The notes under the pieces were generated by a model. That model had not been told where the DNA came from. It made no database searches and saw nothing but the letters and a program-made list of their open reading frames with translations. A program made the translations under genes and the position numbers. From Taibaiella koreensis (GTDB taxonomy: Bacteria > Bacteroidota > Bacteroidia > Chitinophagales > Chitinophagaceae), in NCBI RefSeq assembly GCF_003545715.1, contig NZ_QVNU01000008.1, forward strand, positions 1 to 64,000: DNA of 64,000 bases, given 5' to 3'. The stretch's first letter is position 1, and each line of letters starts with the position of its first letter. Shown piece after piece: positions 33,005 to 41,595 of this stretch.

Positions 33005-34873
33005 TTATTGCGCTACCAATACCGGTATCTTCACCAGGTGCCGTACCTTATTTACCGTTTCCCCGAAAATAAAATCCTTCAATCCCCGGTGCCCGTGGCT
33101 GCCCAGGATCAGCAGGTTGGCATGCTGCTCGGTGCAGATGCGGGCGATCTCCCGGGTCCGCCGCTTGTGCCCCAATACATAATCCGATTCGTAGCCGGCC
33201 TCCCTGATCACTTTCTGGTAAGCCTCCATGCGTGCCTTATCCCGGCGGGTCTCGAAATCTTCCGCTTCCCCGCCCATCATCGTGCTGGATGCGCTTTCCG
33301 TGATATGGATCAGGACGAACCGGCTATCGGGCTCTGCCATTTTGAGCGCATAACGGATCACCTGGTTATCGACGAGAGAATAATCCAGGGCCAAGGCAAT
33401 CGTTTTGAAATCCGGCACGGGCATAGGCGTCAGGGGTTTGGTTTGGGTATGCACATCCATAGCGTGCTTACGGCGGCGCAGCACCAGCGGATAGATAAGC
33501 GTAAGGGCCAGCAAGGCCATCATACCGATGTAACCGGCTACGATCAGTACATCTACCCATACGCTGTTGCTATCGCTGATCCAGGAGCGCACTTCGTCGT
33601 AGACCAGCTTGAAATTAAGCACCGCTATCACCGCTGCTACTATCCAGGAAGCCACGCGGGTACCCAGGTTAATGGCAAATTTACCCATTCTCCGCCGGTC
33701 GCTCACAAAGTGAATGAGCGGGATCACGGCAAAGGCCAACTGCATGCTTAGCAGCACCTGGCTAAAAATAAGCAGCTGTCCCACCTTTTCTTCACCGCTG
33801 ATGAGGATAACCAGGATAGCCGGTACAATGGCCAGCAAGCGGGTGATCAGCCGCCGCAGGGTAGGGCTGATGCGTAGCCGCAGGTAGCCTTCCATCACAA
33901 TCTGGCCAGCCAGCGTGCCCGTAACGGTACTGCTTTGTCCTGCGGCGATCAGGGCTATGGCAAACAGGCGTGGCGCCCATTCGGAGCCCAGCATAGGCGC
34001 CAGCAGCTCGTGCGCGTCCTTCAGTTCGGCCACATCGGTGCGGCCGCCCTTGTGAAAGACTGCAGCTGCCAGGATCAGGATCGCGGCATTGACAAACAGG
34101 GCCAGGTTAAGCGCAATGGTGCTGTCCCAGAAGTTGTATTTAATAGCCTTTCTCAGCGATTCTTCATCTCTTTTGATCTTGCGCGTCTGCACCAATGCCG
34201 AATGGAGGTAGAGATTGTGTGGCATTACCGTAGCGCCGATGATACCGATAGCGATATACAAAGCCGCCTGGTTGGGAATCCTGGGCACAAAGCCGCTGGC
34301 AATACCTTTAATATCGGGTTGCGCATAGATCATCTCCACCAGGAAGCACATCCCGATAATAGCGATCATACTGATGATGAACATCTCCATCTTACGCATA
34401 CCCAGCCGTTGCAGCCATAGCAGCAGAAAAGTGTCCAGCAGGCTGATGAGCACGCCCCAGATAAGGTCAAGGCCAAAGAGCAATTGCAGGCCTATGGCCA
34501 TCCCCAGCACTTCGGCCAGGTCGCAGGCAGCGATGGCCACCTCGGCGAGCAGGTAAAGGATGAAGTTCATACCCCGCGGATAGGTCTCACGGTTACATTG
34601 CGCGAGATCCTTACCCCATACAATGCCTAGCCTGGCGCTCAGGCTTTGCAGCAATAGCGCCATGAGATTGCTCATGAGCAGGACCCATATAAGGGTATAA
34701 CCAAATTGGCTTCCCCCTGCAATATCGGTAGCCCAGTTGCCCGGATCCATATACCCTACACTGATGAGGTAGGCGGGACCAAAAAAAGAAAGCAGCTTAC
34801 GCCATTTGGAGCGGTGTTGCGACACCTCGACGCTTCCATGTACGTCCTGTAGTGATTTATGTTGTTGACTCAA
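33005..34873 (-). CDS. Nramp-type divalent metal transporter fused to UspA domain
   Basis: A 622-residue protein. Residues about 25-450 form an Nramp transporter with 11 or so membrane segments. The metal-binding motifs DPGNWATDIAGG (about residue 44) and MPHNLYLHSA (about residue 218) are intact, indicating Mn/Fe transport. Residues about 475-622 are a universal stress protein domain with an ATP-binding-type glycine motif (GSHGHRGLKDFIFGETVNKV). Fusion to UspA suggests cytosolic regulation of transport by nucleotide. Membrane and metal roles are well supported; the regulatory role is inference. Confidence 0.93.
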   Translation of the reverse strand: MSQQHKSLQDVHGSVEVSQHRSKWRKLLSFFGPAYLISVGYMDPGNWATDIAGGSQFGYTLIWVLLMSNLMALLLQSLSARLGIVWGKDLAQCNRETYPRGMNFILYLLAEVAIAACDLAEVLGMAIGLQLLFGLDLIWGVLISLLDTFLLLWLQRLGMRKMEMFIISMIAIIGMCFLVEMIYAQPDIKGIASGFVPRIPNQAALYIAIGIIGATVMPHNLYLHSALVQTRKIKRDEESLRKAIKYNFWDSTIALNLALFVNAAILILAAAVFHKGGRTDVAELKDAHELLAPMLGSEWAPRLFAIALIAAGQSSTVTGTLAGQIVMEGYLRLRISPTLRRLITRLLAIVPAILVILISGEEKVGQLLIFSQVLLSMQLAFAVIPLIHFVSDRRRMGKFAINLGTRVASWIVAAVIAVLNFKLVYDEVRSWISDSNSVWVDVLIVAGYIGMMALLALTLIYPLVLRRRKHAMDVHTQTKPLTPMPVPDFKTIALALDYSLVDNQVIRYALKMAEPDSRFVLIHITESASSTMMGGEAEDFETRRDKARMEAYQKVIREAGYESDYVLGHKRRTREIARICTEQHANLLILGSHGHRGLKDFIFGETVNKVRHLVKIPVLVAQ

Positions 34874-34946
34874 AAAGTATTACTTTTAGGCAAATCTAAA
34901 AATAATTTTTGAATGAACAAATATAATAGGATAAAAGGAATTGATA

Positions 34947-35023
34947 CGGTAGCTGTAGAGACGTAGCATGCTACGTCTCTACAGCTACCGTGGATGTACC
35001 ATGCTACGTCTCTACAGCTACCG
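34947..35023. repeat. 44-bp perfect palindrome plus an extra half copy
   Basis: Positions 34947-34990 are a perfect 44-bp palindrome centred on GCATGC (arm CGGTAGCTGTAGAGACGTAG plus CA). The right arm is repeated at 35000-35023. It sits 8 bp from the rodA stop and may act as a terminator or mRNA-end structure, or be a dispersed repeat. Confidence 0.9.
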
Positions 35024-35030
35024 GTATTAC

Positions 35031-36341
35031 TTAACGGATGAGCACCTGGCGGTCGGCATCAAGCCGCAGCAAAATGAACAGCAGGATGCTGAACGAGAGC
35101 AGCGAAGTACCACCATAGCTTAGCATGGGCAGGGTAATACCGATCACCGGCGCCAGCCCCATGGTCATGCTGAGATTAATGGCCAGGTGAAAGAAAAGAA
35201 TGGATGCCACACAATAGGCATAGACCCTGCTGAACATAGAGCGTTGCCGCTCGGCTATGAAAACGATCCGCAGCAGCAGGGTCATGTACAACAGCACCAG
35301 CAAAGTGCTACCGGCAAATCCGAACTGCTCCCCGATACCGCAAAATACAAAGTCGGTATTCTGTTCCGGTACAAAAGAATATTTGGTCTGGGTGCCGTTG
35401 CCGAAGCCTTTGCCCAGAAGGCCGCCACTGCCGATGGCAATCTTGGACTGGCGTACGTTATAGTCCGCATCCTTTTTGGGTACCACGCCCGGCTTTTGGT
35501 ACTCCTGCGGTACATCCTGCCCCAACATGGAATAAATACGCTCGGTCTGGTATCCCTGGAATACATTTTTAAATACATAAGGCACCACTACCTGGCTAAA
35601 GAGCACCGCAATAAGCCAGGCGCCCACGATCACGACGATGAGGATACGGTTACGCTTCAGCTGGCGGCGCAGCAACCAGGTAATCAGAATGGGTATTGCA
35701 GTAATGATAATAAAAAAGGGCAGGCGCTCTATGAGCAAGGTTCCTACCAGCAGGCCGGCTACCGAAAATCCAATCAGCAAAATAGCATTGGGAAGCCCCT
35801 CACGGTACATAGCCAGGAAGAATGAAAAGTAGACCAGGGCCAGTCCGGTCTCATTCTGCTTGATGATGATAGCGCAGGGCAGCAACACGATCGCCGAAGC
35901 AATAAGCCGGTCCTTCAGTGTTTTAAAATTTGTTTCGGGCGTCGACAGGAAACGGGCAAGCGCCAGCGCCGTGAAGATCTTACAAAGCTCACCTGGCTGA
36001 AAGCTGAAAGAACCGAATTTAATAAAGCTGTGTGAACCTTTCACTTCCGATCCCAGAGCAAAAGTGGCCAGCAGCAACAATATACCGGTGAGGTACGAGA
36101 GGTAAGCCACCGCCAGAAAGAATTTGCTGTCGGTAAGTATGATGATCAATCCCACTACCAGCGAGACACAAAGCCAGGTGAGCTGCTTCATATGGCTCTT
36201 GCTCATATTGAAGAAGGGATCGGAAAAATTGGTGTATTCTACGGAATATACGGCGGCAATACCGATGGCCACCAAGGCCAGGTAAAGGTAAATTACCGGC
36301 CAGTCAATGCGGGCAGTCAGGGGTTTACGGCCTAAGCTCAT
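35031..36341 (-). CDS. rodA: Rod-shape-determining protein RodA (SEDS glycosyltransferase)
   Basis: A 436-residue membrane protein of the SEDS family (FtsW/RodA/SpoVE) with about 10-12 membrane segments. Conserved parts include GSHSFIKFGSFSFQPGELCK, KQNETGLALVYFSFF, IAIGSGGLLGKGFGNGTQ and the C-terminal PMLSYGGTSLLSFS. SEDS proteins polymerise lipid II; RodA works with PBP2 in cell elongation. The mrdA gene is 27 bp upstream on the same strand, which decides RodA rather than FtsW. Confidence 0.95.
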   Translation of the reverse strand: MSLGRKPLTARIDWPVIYLYLALVAIGIAAVYSVEYTNFSDPFFNMSKSHMKQLTWLCVSLVVGLIIILTDSKFFLAVAYLSYLTGILLLLATFALGSEVKGSHSFIKFGSFSFQPGELCKIFTALALARFLSTPETNFKTLKDRLIASAIVLLPCAIIIKQNETGLALVYFSFFLAMYREGLPNAILLIGFSVAGLLVGTLLIERLPFFIIITAIPILITWLLRRQLKRNRILIVVIVGAWLIAVLFSQVVVPYVFKNVFQGYQTERIYSMLGQDVPQEYQKPGVVPKKDADYNVRQSKIAIGSGGLLGKGFGNGTQTKYSFVPEQNTDFVFCGIGEQFGFAGSTLLVLLYMTLLLRIVFIAERQRSMFSRVYAYCVASILFFHLAINLSMTMGLAPVIGITLPMLSYGGTSLLSFSILLFILLRLDADRQVLIR

Positions 36342-36368
36342 GTTGTTCGTGTCGTTTAGAGAGTGTTG

Positions 36369-38441
36369 CTAGTTTTGGAAGCGGATGGTGCCGTTATTGG
36401 TTTTTACTTCGCTTCCGGTGTTCAGCTGGTAATATTCTTTCATGATCTGCCGTACCAGCATGGTATCACGCTGCTTCTTCACGCTGTCCTGGGTACGTCT
36501 GTCAGCCGTGCGCAGCATATCCCGCAGCAGGTCTTTTTGCCTTTGGAGCGAATCGATCACGCGAATGTAGCTTTTAACTGTATTGGCTTTATACATCTTC
36601 TCCTGGAGCGCAATCCGCGAAGCGCCGGATATGGAATCCTTCAGGTATTTTTCCATCATCAGGCTGGCTATAGGTCCTGCCCAGGTGGCGCCATAACCGG
36701 AATTTTGTACCACCACGGCGATGGCGATCTTGGGATCGTTCTTGGGGGCGAAGCATACAAACACCGAATGATTGTCCAGCTTGGTCTTTTGCCCGTTGAG
36801 GATCCAGTAGTTTTCCACCGTACCGGTTTTACCACATACTTCCACGCCGGGTAATATGGCAACACGTCCCGTACCGCGGTTGACCACATCTTCCATACCC
36901 ATGATCACCGATTCGAAGGCGCTGTCGGAAATATGAGTGGGGGTATGCTTCACCAGGTAATCTTTTAACGTGGGGTCCTGGGCGTTGCCGCCAACGCTCT
37001 TTACGAAATGCGGTATATAATAATAGCCGCGGTTGGCGATGAGGCACATGGCATTGGCCATCTGCAGCGGCGTCATATCGACCTCGCCCTGGCCCATCCC
37101 CACGAATACCATGGTACAGGAATTCCAGCTGCCATGATATTTCTGGTTGAAATAAGAAGAATCGGGAATGCCGCCGGGCTTTTCCCCGGGGATATCGATA
37201 CCCAGGGGATGTCCCAGGCCAAAGGCAGAAAGATAGTCATGCCAGCGCTGGAGGCCTTCGTGTGTACCGCCGGCCCACTTTTTTGCATCGACCGTTTTAC
37301 GGAACACATCGCAAAAATAGGAGTTGCAGGAATTGGCCATTGCCAGACGCAGATTGGCTGCGTGTCCACCGCCCGAGTGGGTACAGCCGATCCGGCGGCC
37401 ACAGGCATAATAACCGCCGCCGCAGGGATAGCCGAATGCCGGCGTGATCACGCCTACGTCCAGGCCAATAAGGGCCGTGAGCGGCTTAAAGGTTGAGCCA
37501 GGAGGATACTGGGCCAGGATCGCCCGGTTAAACAATGGTCTTGTATAGCTACGGGAAAGCTCGGTATAACCTTTGGCAAAAGTAGCGCCGGACAGCAGGT
37601 TGGGATCGTAGGAGGGGGCGGATACCAGGGCGAGAATACCACCGGTTTTGGGATCGATAGCGATAGCGCTGCCGATCTTGCCTGCCATCAGCTTTTCCCC
37701 ATAAGCTTGCAAGTCGGCATCCAGGTACAGCTCCAGGCTGCGACCCGCTATCGAAGGGGTATCCATGCTGCCGTTCTTATACGAGTCCCTGGGACGGTTC
37801 AACACGTCGCGTACCATATACGCTACACCGCGCTGACCGCGAAGTACTTCTTCATAACGGCTCTCCAGGCCGCTCTGGCCTACATAGTCGCCCTGGCGAT
37901 AGGAGGCATAGCGGGAATTGCCAAGCATGCCTTCACTTACCTCGTTCAGGTAGCCGAAAATGTGCGCGCCAATGCCCAGGGGGTACGTACGGGTAGAACG
38001 CTCCAGCAACTCGAAACCTTCGAATAAATAGAGATTCTCCTGCAGCCGCGCGTTCTTTTCCTGCGACAGCCCCGCCTCATAAATGCTTTGCCGCTGATAA
38101 CCATTGCGCGTAATCAGCTTCTTCATGGTTTTCAGGAACGTAGCCTGATCGATACCCATCACGGTACAGAACTGCGCCGTATCGAGATCTTTGATCTTGT
38201 TGGGAATACAAGCCAGGTCGTAGGCCACGTTATTGATGAGCAGCGCCTTGCCTTTACGATCGATAATAGCGCCGCGGGCAGGGTAAACCACCTTACGGAA
38301 GATCGCCTGGCCTTCTGCCATCACTTTATATTTATCATCCAGGATCTGAAGTGTAAACAGGCGGGCTATGAGGATTACAGCCAATACAACAAACACTCCA
38401 CGGATGATCCAGGGACGGGGATTCTGACTGAAAGCGGACAT
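36369..38441 (-). CDS. mrdA: Penicillin-binding protein 2 (peptidoglycan transpeptidase)
   Basis: About 690 residues from ATG 38441 (MSAFSQNPRPWIIRGVFVVL). It has a single N-terminal membrane anchor, a dimerisation/pedestal domain beginning PARGAIIDRKGK, and a transpeptidase domain. The catalytic motifs are SxxK in QYPPGSTFKPL, SxN in NSCNSYFCDVF and KTGT in VCGKTGTVENY. It crosslinks peptidoglycan during elongation and partners RodA encoded just downstream. No mreBCD is visible. A start at 38489 would add 16 residues before the anchor and is less likely. Confidence 0.95.
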   Translation of the reverse strand: MSAFSQNPRPWIIRGVFVVLAVILIARLFTLQILDDKYKVMAEGQAIFRKVVYPARGAIIDRKGKALLINNVAYDLACIPNKIKDLDTAQFCTVMGIDQATFLKTMKKLITRNGYQRQSIYEAGLSQEKNARLQENLYLFEGFELLERSTRTYPLGIGAHIFGYLNEVSEGMLGNSRYASYRQGDYVGQSGLESRYEEVLRGQRGVAYMVRDVLNRPRDSYKNGSMDTPSIAGRSLELYLDADLQAYGEKLMAGKIGSAIAIDPKTGGILALVSAPSYDPNLLSGATFAKGYTELSRSYTRPLFNRAILAQYPPGSTFKPLTALIGLDVGVITPAFGYPCGGGYYACGRRIGCTHSGGGHAANLRLAMANSCNSYFCDVFRKTVDAKKWAGGTHEGLQRWHDYLSAFGLGHPLGIDIPGEKPGGIPDSSYFNQKYHGSWNSCTMVFVGMGQGEVDMTPLQMANAMCLIANRGYYYIPHFVKSVGGNAQDPTLKDYLVKHTPTHISDSAFESVIMGMEDVVNRGTGRVAILPGVEVCGKTGTVENYWILNGQKTKLDNHSVFVCFAPKNDPKIAIAVVVQNSGYGATWAGPIASLMMEKYLKDSISGASRIALQEKMYKANTVKSYIRVIDSLQRQKDLLRDMLRTADRRTQDSVKKQRDTMLVRQIMKEYYQLNTGSEVKTNNGTIRFQN

Positions 38442-38566
38442 GGAAGAGAATGAAAAATGAAATATACACAAAGATAATGCCACAAACATTTTGAACGCAA
38501 AAATTTAATCTCAACTTTTTAAAATAATCCTAATTTCCAGCTACTTTTGCCCCAAACCGGAATGCT

Positions 38567-39622
38567 TTGCCTGTCATACAATCCAAAAACACTTCTCCCG
38601 CCATTCTCTCGTTCTTTACGGCGCTGATACTGGCTGCTATTATTACTGTTTTTACCCTCTTTTTAAGACAACCCTGGTACATCGATCTCAGCGCTTTTGC
38701 CCTTACGTTTACCGTGGCTTATACGATCTATTTTTACACGCTCCAGTACTTTATTTACCGCAAGATAAAACTGATCTATAAATTCATTTACCAGACCAAA
38801 GCCACCAAGCGCGAGGAGTTTTTTTATCAGAATATTCTACCGCAAAAATCCATCGATGAAGTACGGAAAGACGTGGAACGCTGGGCCATCGAAAAAAGAG
38901 ATGAAATCGAAATGCTGCAGAAGAACGAGCTGTTCCGGAAAGAGTTCCTGATGAACCTGGCTCATGAGCTGCGCACACCCATATTTACGGTGCAGGGCTA
39001 TGTGCATACCCTGCTGAACGGTGCGATAGACGATGCCTCGGTGAACCGAAAATTCCTCAGCAACGCTACCAAAGGTATTCAGCGCCTCGTACAACTGGCC
39101 GACGATCTCGACCAGATCAGCAAGCTGGAATCGGGTAAGATACCGATCGTGCAGGAATCGTTCGTGATCCAGGAGCTCGTGAAAGATGTGTATGAGGAAA
39201 TGATGCTGAAGGCACGGGACCGTAATATCGACATGCATATCAAGAAGGGAACAGAGGCCGCCATTACCGTGTATGCCGATAAGCAGAAGGTAAAGCAGGT
39301 GATCGTGAACCTGGTGGAAAATGCCCTGAAATATGGCAACGACGGCGGCACCATCACCACCGGCGTTTACCAGATGGACGGCGGACGCATCTATATAGAG
39401 GTATCCGACGATGGACCGGGTATTGCCGAGCACCATCTTTCCCGCATTTTCGAACGCTTTTACCGCGCCGACCGCAGCCGCAGCCGCGAGATAGGCGGTA
39501 CCGGCCTGGGCCTGGCCATTGTCAAGCACATTATAGAAGCCCATGGGCAAACCGTAACCGTACGCAGCAAAGTAGGTGTAGGTTCCTCCTTTGGCTTTAC
39601 CCTGGACAAAGGCAAATCATAA
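38567..39622 (+). CDS. Sensor histidine kinase (PhoR-like)
   Basis: A 351-residue kinase. Two hydrophobic segments (about residues 14-60) anchor it. The dimerisation/phosphoacceptor motif is LMNLAHELRTPIFTVQGY, followed by the N box NLVENALKYGNDGG, G1 DDGPGI, the F box and G2 GTGLGLAIVKHI. No separate sensor domain is visible. The only in-frame start before the membrane segments is TTG at 38567. No response regulator is adjacent. It is divergent from mrdA and convergent with the TfoX-like gene. Confidence 0.9.
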   Translation: MPVIQSKNTSPAILSFFTALILAAIITVFTLFLRQPWYIDLSAFALTFTVAYTIYFYTLQYFIYRKIKLIYKFIYQTKATKREEFFYQNILPQKSIDEVRKDVERWAIEKRDEIEMLQKNELFRKEFLMNLAHELRTPIFTVQGYVHTLLNGAIDDASVNRKFLSNATKGIQRLVQLADDLDQISKLESGKIPIVQESFVIQELVKDVYEEMMLKARDRNIDMHIKKGTEAAITVYADKQKVKQVIVNLVENALKYGNDGGTITTGVYQMDGGRIYIEVSDDGPGIAEHHLSRIFERFYRADRSRSREIGGTGLGLAIVKHIIEAHGQTVTVRSKVGVGSSFGFTLDKGKS

Positions 39623-39628
39623 GCTACT

Positions 39629-39934
39629 TTATTCCCGGGCGTAGACAAATGCTTCCTGTGCCAGGTCTGGCCAACGATCCCTGTGGCGGTAGCTGAGTTG
39701 CACCCATTCCTTCATAGCGCGGCCCTTACCGGACGGATCGAACAGAACGGCTTCTTCCAGCGCCATAGCCACACGATGCGCTTCGACCGGCAGTTTGAAC
39801 ACCATACTTTTCCCAAAAAAACAAATAAAGGCTTTTCCTCCGGTCTCGAAGCAAGGTTTGCCAAATAGCTGACTTTCTATGGCGTCGGCGAAGCTACGGC
39901 CGGTGTGCAGGAACAAAGACAATTCCGGTTCCAT
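39629..39934 (-). CDS. TfoX/MmcQ-like small protein
   Basis: About 101 residues from ATG 39934 (MEPELSLFLHTGRSF). The pattern ESQLFGKPCFETGGKAFICF, then FGKSMVFKLP and AMKEWVQLS, resembles small TfoX N-terminal/YjbR-like proteins of unknown function. Two upstream ATG codons (to 40012) add unlikely Cys/His-rich sequence. It has no signal peptide. The stop lies 6 bp from the stop of the convergent histidine kinase. Confidence 0.65.
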   Translation of the reverse strand: MEPELSLFLHTGRSFADAIESQLFGKPCFETGGKAFICFFGKSMVFKLPVEAHRVAMALEEAVLFDPSGKGRAMKEWVQLSYRHRDRWPDLAQEAFVYARE

Positions 39935-40056
39935 ATGATCTCGTTTGCGGCAATGGCAAACGCCCCGGTCCATCGTTATACCGGCAATGGAACAAGGGAT
40001 CCCGGAAAACATAAAGATTTGATTAAATTCGCCGCGGTATATCCCGCAATTATCTT

Positions 40057-41457
40057 ATGGCATTAAGTAGAATCTGGAGCGCATTCATCGTCCTGGCCGT
40101 CCTGGCGGCATCGGCGCAACTGTTCTTTTCACCGGACCACCAGCAGATCTACAGCAAAATGGTGACGGGGAAGGCTGGGGATACCACCATGACGCAGGTA
40201 TACGACAGCCTCCATGTACCTGCCGGTATACGGCAGCAACTCGATGCGCATAAAGAGTTCAAACAGGGGGAAGACCGTATACGGCAGCTGGACAACGGGA
40301 ACTATATTACTTATAAAGAACAGGTGGCCGACGGCATCCTCGCTACCTGCAAATCGGCAGTTGAAATCTGCATCGGCCTTATCGGCATTATGGCCCTGTT
40401 TATGGGTTTTATGCGCATCGCTGAAAATGCCGGCGGCATCAGGCTCTTATCCCGCATCATAGGTCCCTTCTTCTCGCGGCTTTTCCCCGGTATTCCCAAG
40501 GGCCACCCGGCGATGGGTCATATGATGCTCAACTTTTCGGCCAACCTGCTGGGCCTGGATAATGCCGCCACACCTTTTGGCATCAAGGCGATGGAAAGCC
40601 TGCAAGAGCTCAATCCCGACAAGAATAAGGCTACCGACGCCCAGATCATGTTCCTCTGCCTGCATGCGGCCGGTCTTACCCTGATACCGGTTTCTATTAT
40701 AGCGATGAGGGCCAGGCTGAATGCTGCGAATCCTACGGATATCTTTCTGCCTTGTATGATCGCGACTTTCGTCGCCACCCTGGCGGCCATGACCATAGTC
40801 GCCCTCCGCCAGAAGATCAACCTCTTTCAACCGGTGATCCTGGGCTGGATCGGTGGCATATCGGCAGCTATCGCGGCATTGATCTGGTACCTCAGCCGTC
40901 TCGACAGAACGCGGATGGAAAGCTTCTCCGCCTTGCTCAGCAACGGGCTCATTCTGCTGATCTTCCTGCTGATCGTATTCGGGGCGTTATATAAAAAGAT
41001 CAATGTATTCGATGCTTTTGTCGAAGGCGCCAAAGGCGGCTTTGATATTTCCATAAAGATTATTCCCTACCTGGTGGGCATGCTGGTGGCCATCAGCATG
41101 CTGCGGACCAGCGGTGTATTCGATCTGGTCACCAGCGGACTGAAATATGTGTTCACTGCACTGCACCTGAACATCAATATCGTGGATGCCTTGCCCACTG
41201 CGCTGATTAAGCCGTTGAGCGGTAGCGGCGCGAGGGGTATGATGGTGGACACGATGAAAGTGTTTGGCGCCGATTCTTTCGCCGGGCGGCTGAGCTGCGT
41301 GTTCCAGGGCAGCTCAGATACCACCTTCTATGTGATCGCGGTCTATTTTGGCGCTGTAAACGTAAAAAATACCCGCTATGCCATTGGCTCTATGTTGCTG
41401 GCCGACCTGACAGGCATCGTTACCGCTATCCTGATCTGCAGCTACTGGCCCTGGTAA
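40057..41457 (+). CDS. SpmA-SpmB-like fusion (nucleoside recognition/Gate domain protein)
   Basis: A 466-residue membrane protein. After an N-terminal membrane segment and a soluble stretch, the middle resembles SpmA (KGHPAMGHMMLNFSANLLGL, then DNAATPFGIKAM). The second half resembles SpmB (INVFDAFVEGAKGGFDISIK, then IIPYLVGMLVAISM). In Bacillus these are spore maturation proteins, but this phylum does not sporulate, so the role is unknown, possibly transport. Two Gate/nucleoside-recognition-type repeats are expected. ATG 40057. Confidence 0.88.
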   Translation: MALSRIWSAFIVLAVLAASAQLFFSPDHQQIYSKMVTGKAGDTTMTQVYDSLHVPAGIRQQLDAHKEFKQGEDRIRQLDNGNYITYKEQVADGILATCKSAVEICIGLIGIMALFMGFMRIAENAGGIRLLSRIIGPFFSRLFPGIPKGHPAMGHMMLNFSANLLGLDNAATPFGIKAMESLQELNPDKNKATDAQIMFLCLHAAGLTLIPVSIIAMRARLNAANPTDIFLPCMIATFVATLAAMTIVALRQKINLFQPVILGWIGGISAAIAALIWYLSRLDRTRMESFSALLSNGLILLIFLLIVFGALYKKINVFDAFVEGAKGGFDISIKIIPYLVGMLVAISMLRTSGVFDLVTSGLKYVFTALHLNINIVDALPTALIKPLSGSGARGMMVDTMKVFGADSFAGRLSCVFQGSSDTTFYVIAVYFGAVNVKNTRYAIGSMLLADLTGIVTAILICSYWPW

Positions 41458-41595
41458 AACGGGTGCGCTACCGGTTGCCTTACAATCATTTATTTAAATA
41501 AAAATCTGTTCGCCAATATTGTCGTAACTTGATGGACGTAAATACGTCCGGGATCTCCTCCGGCTTGCTTTGCATCTGATCCTGAAACTAACCCG

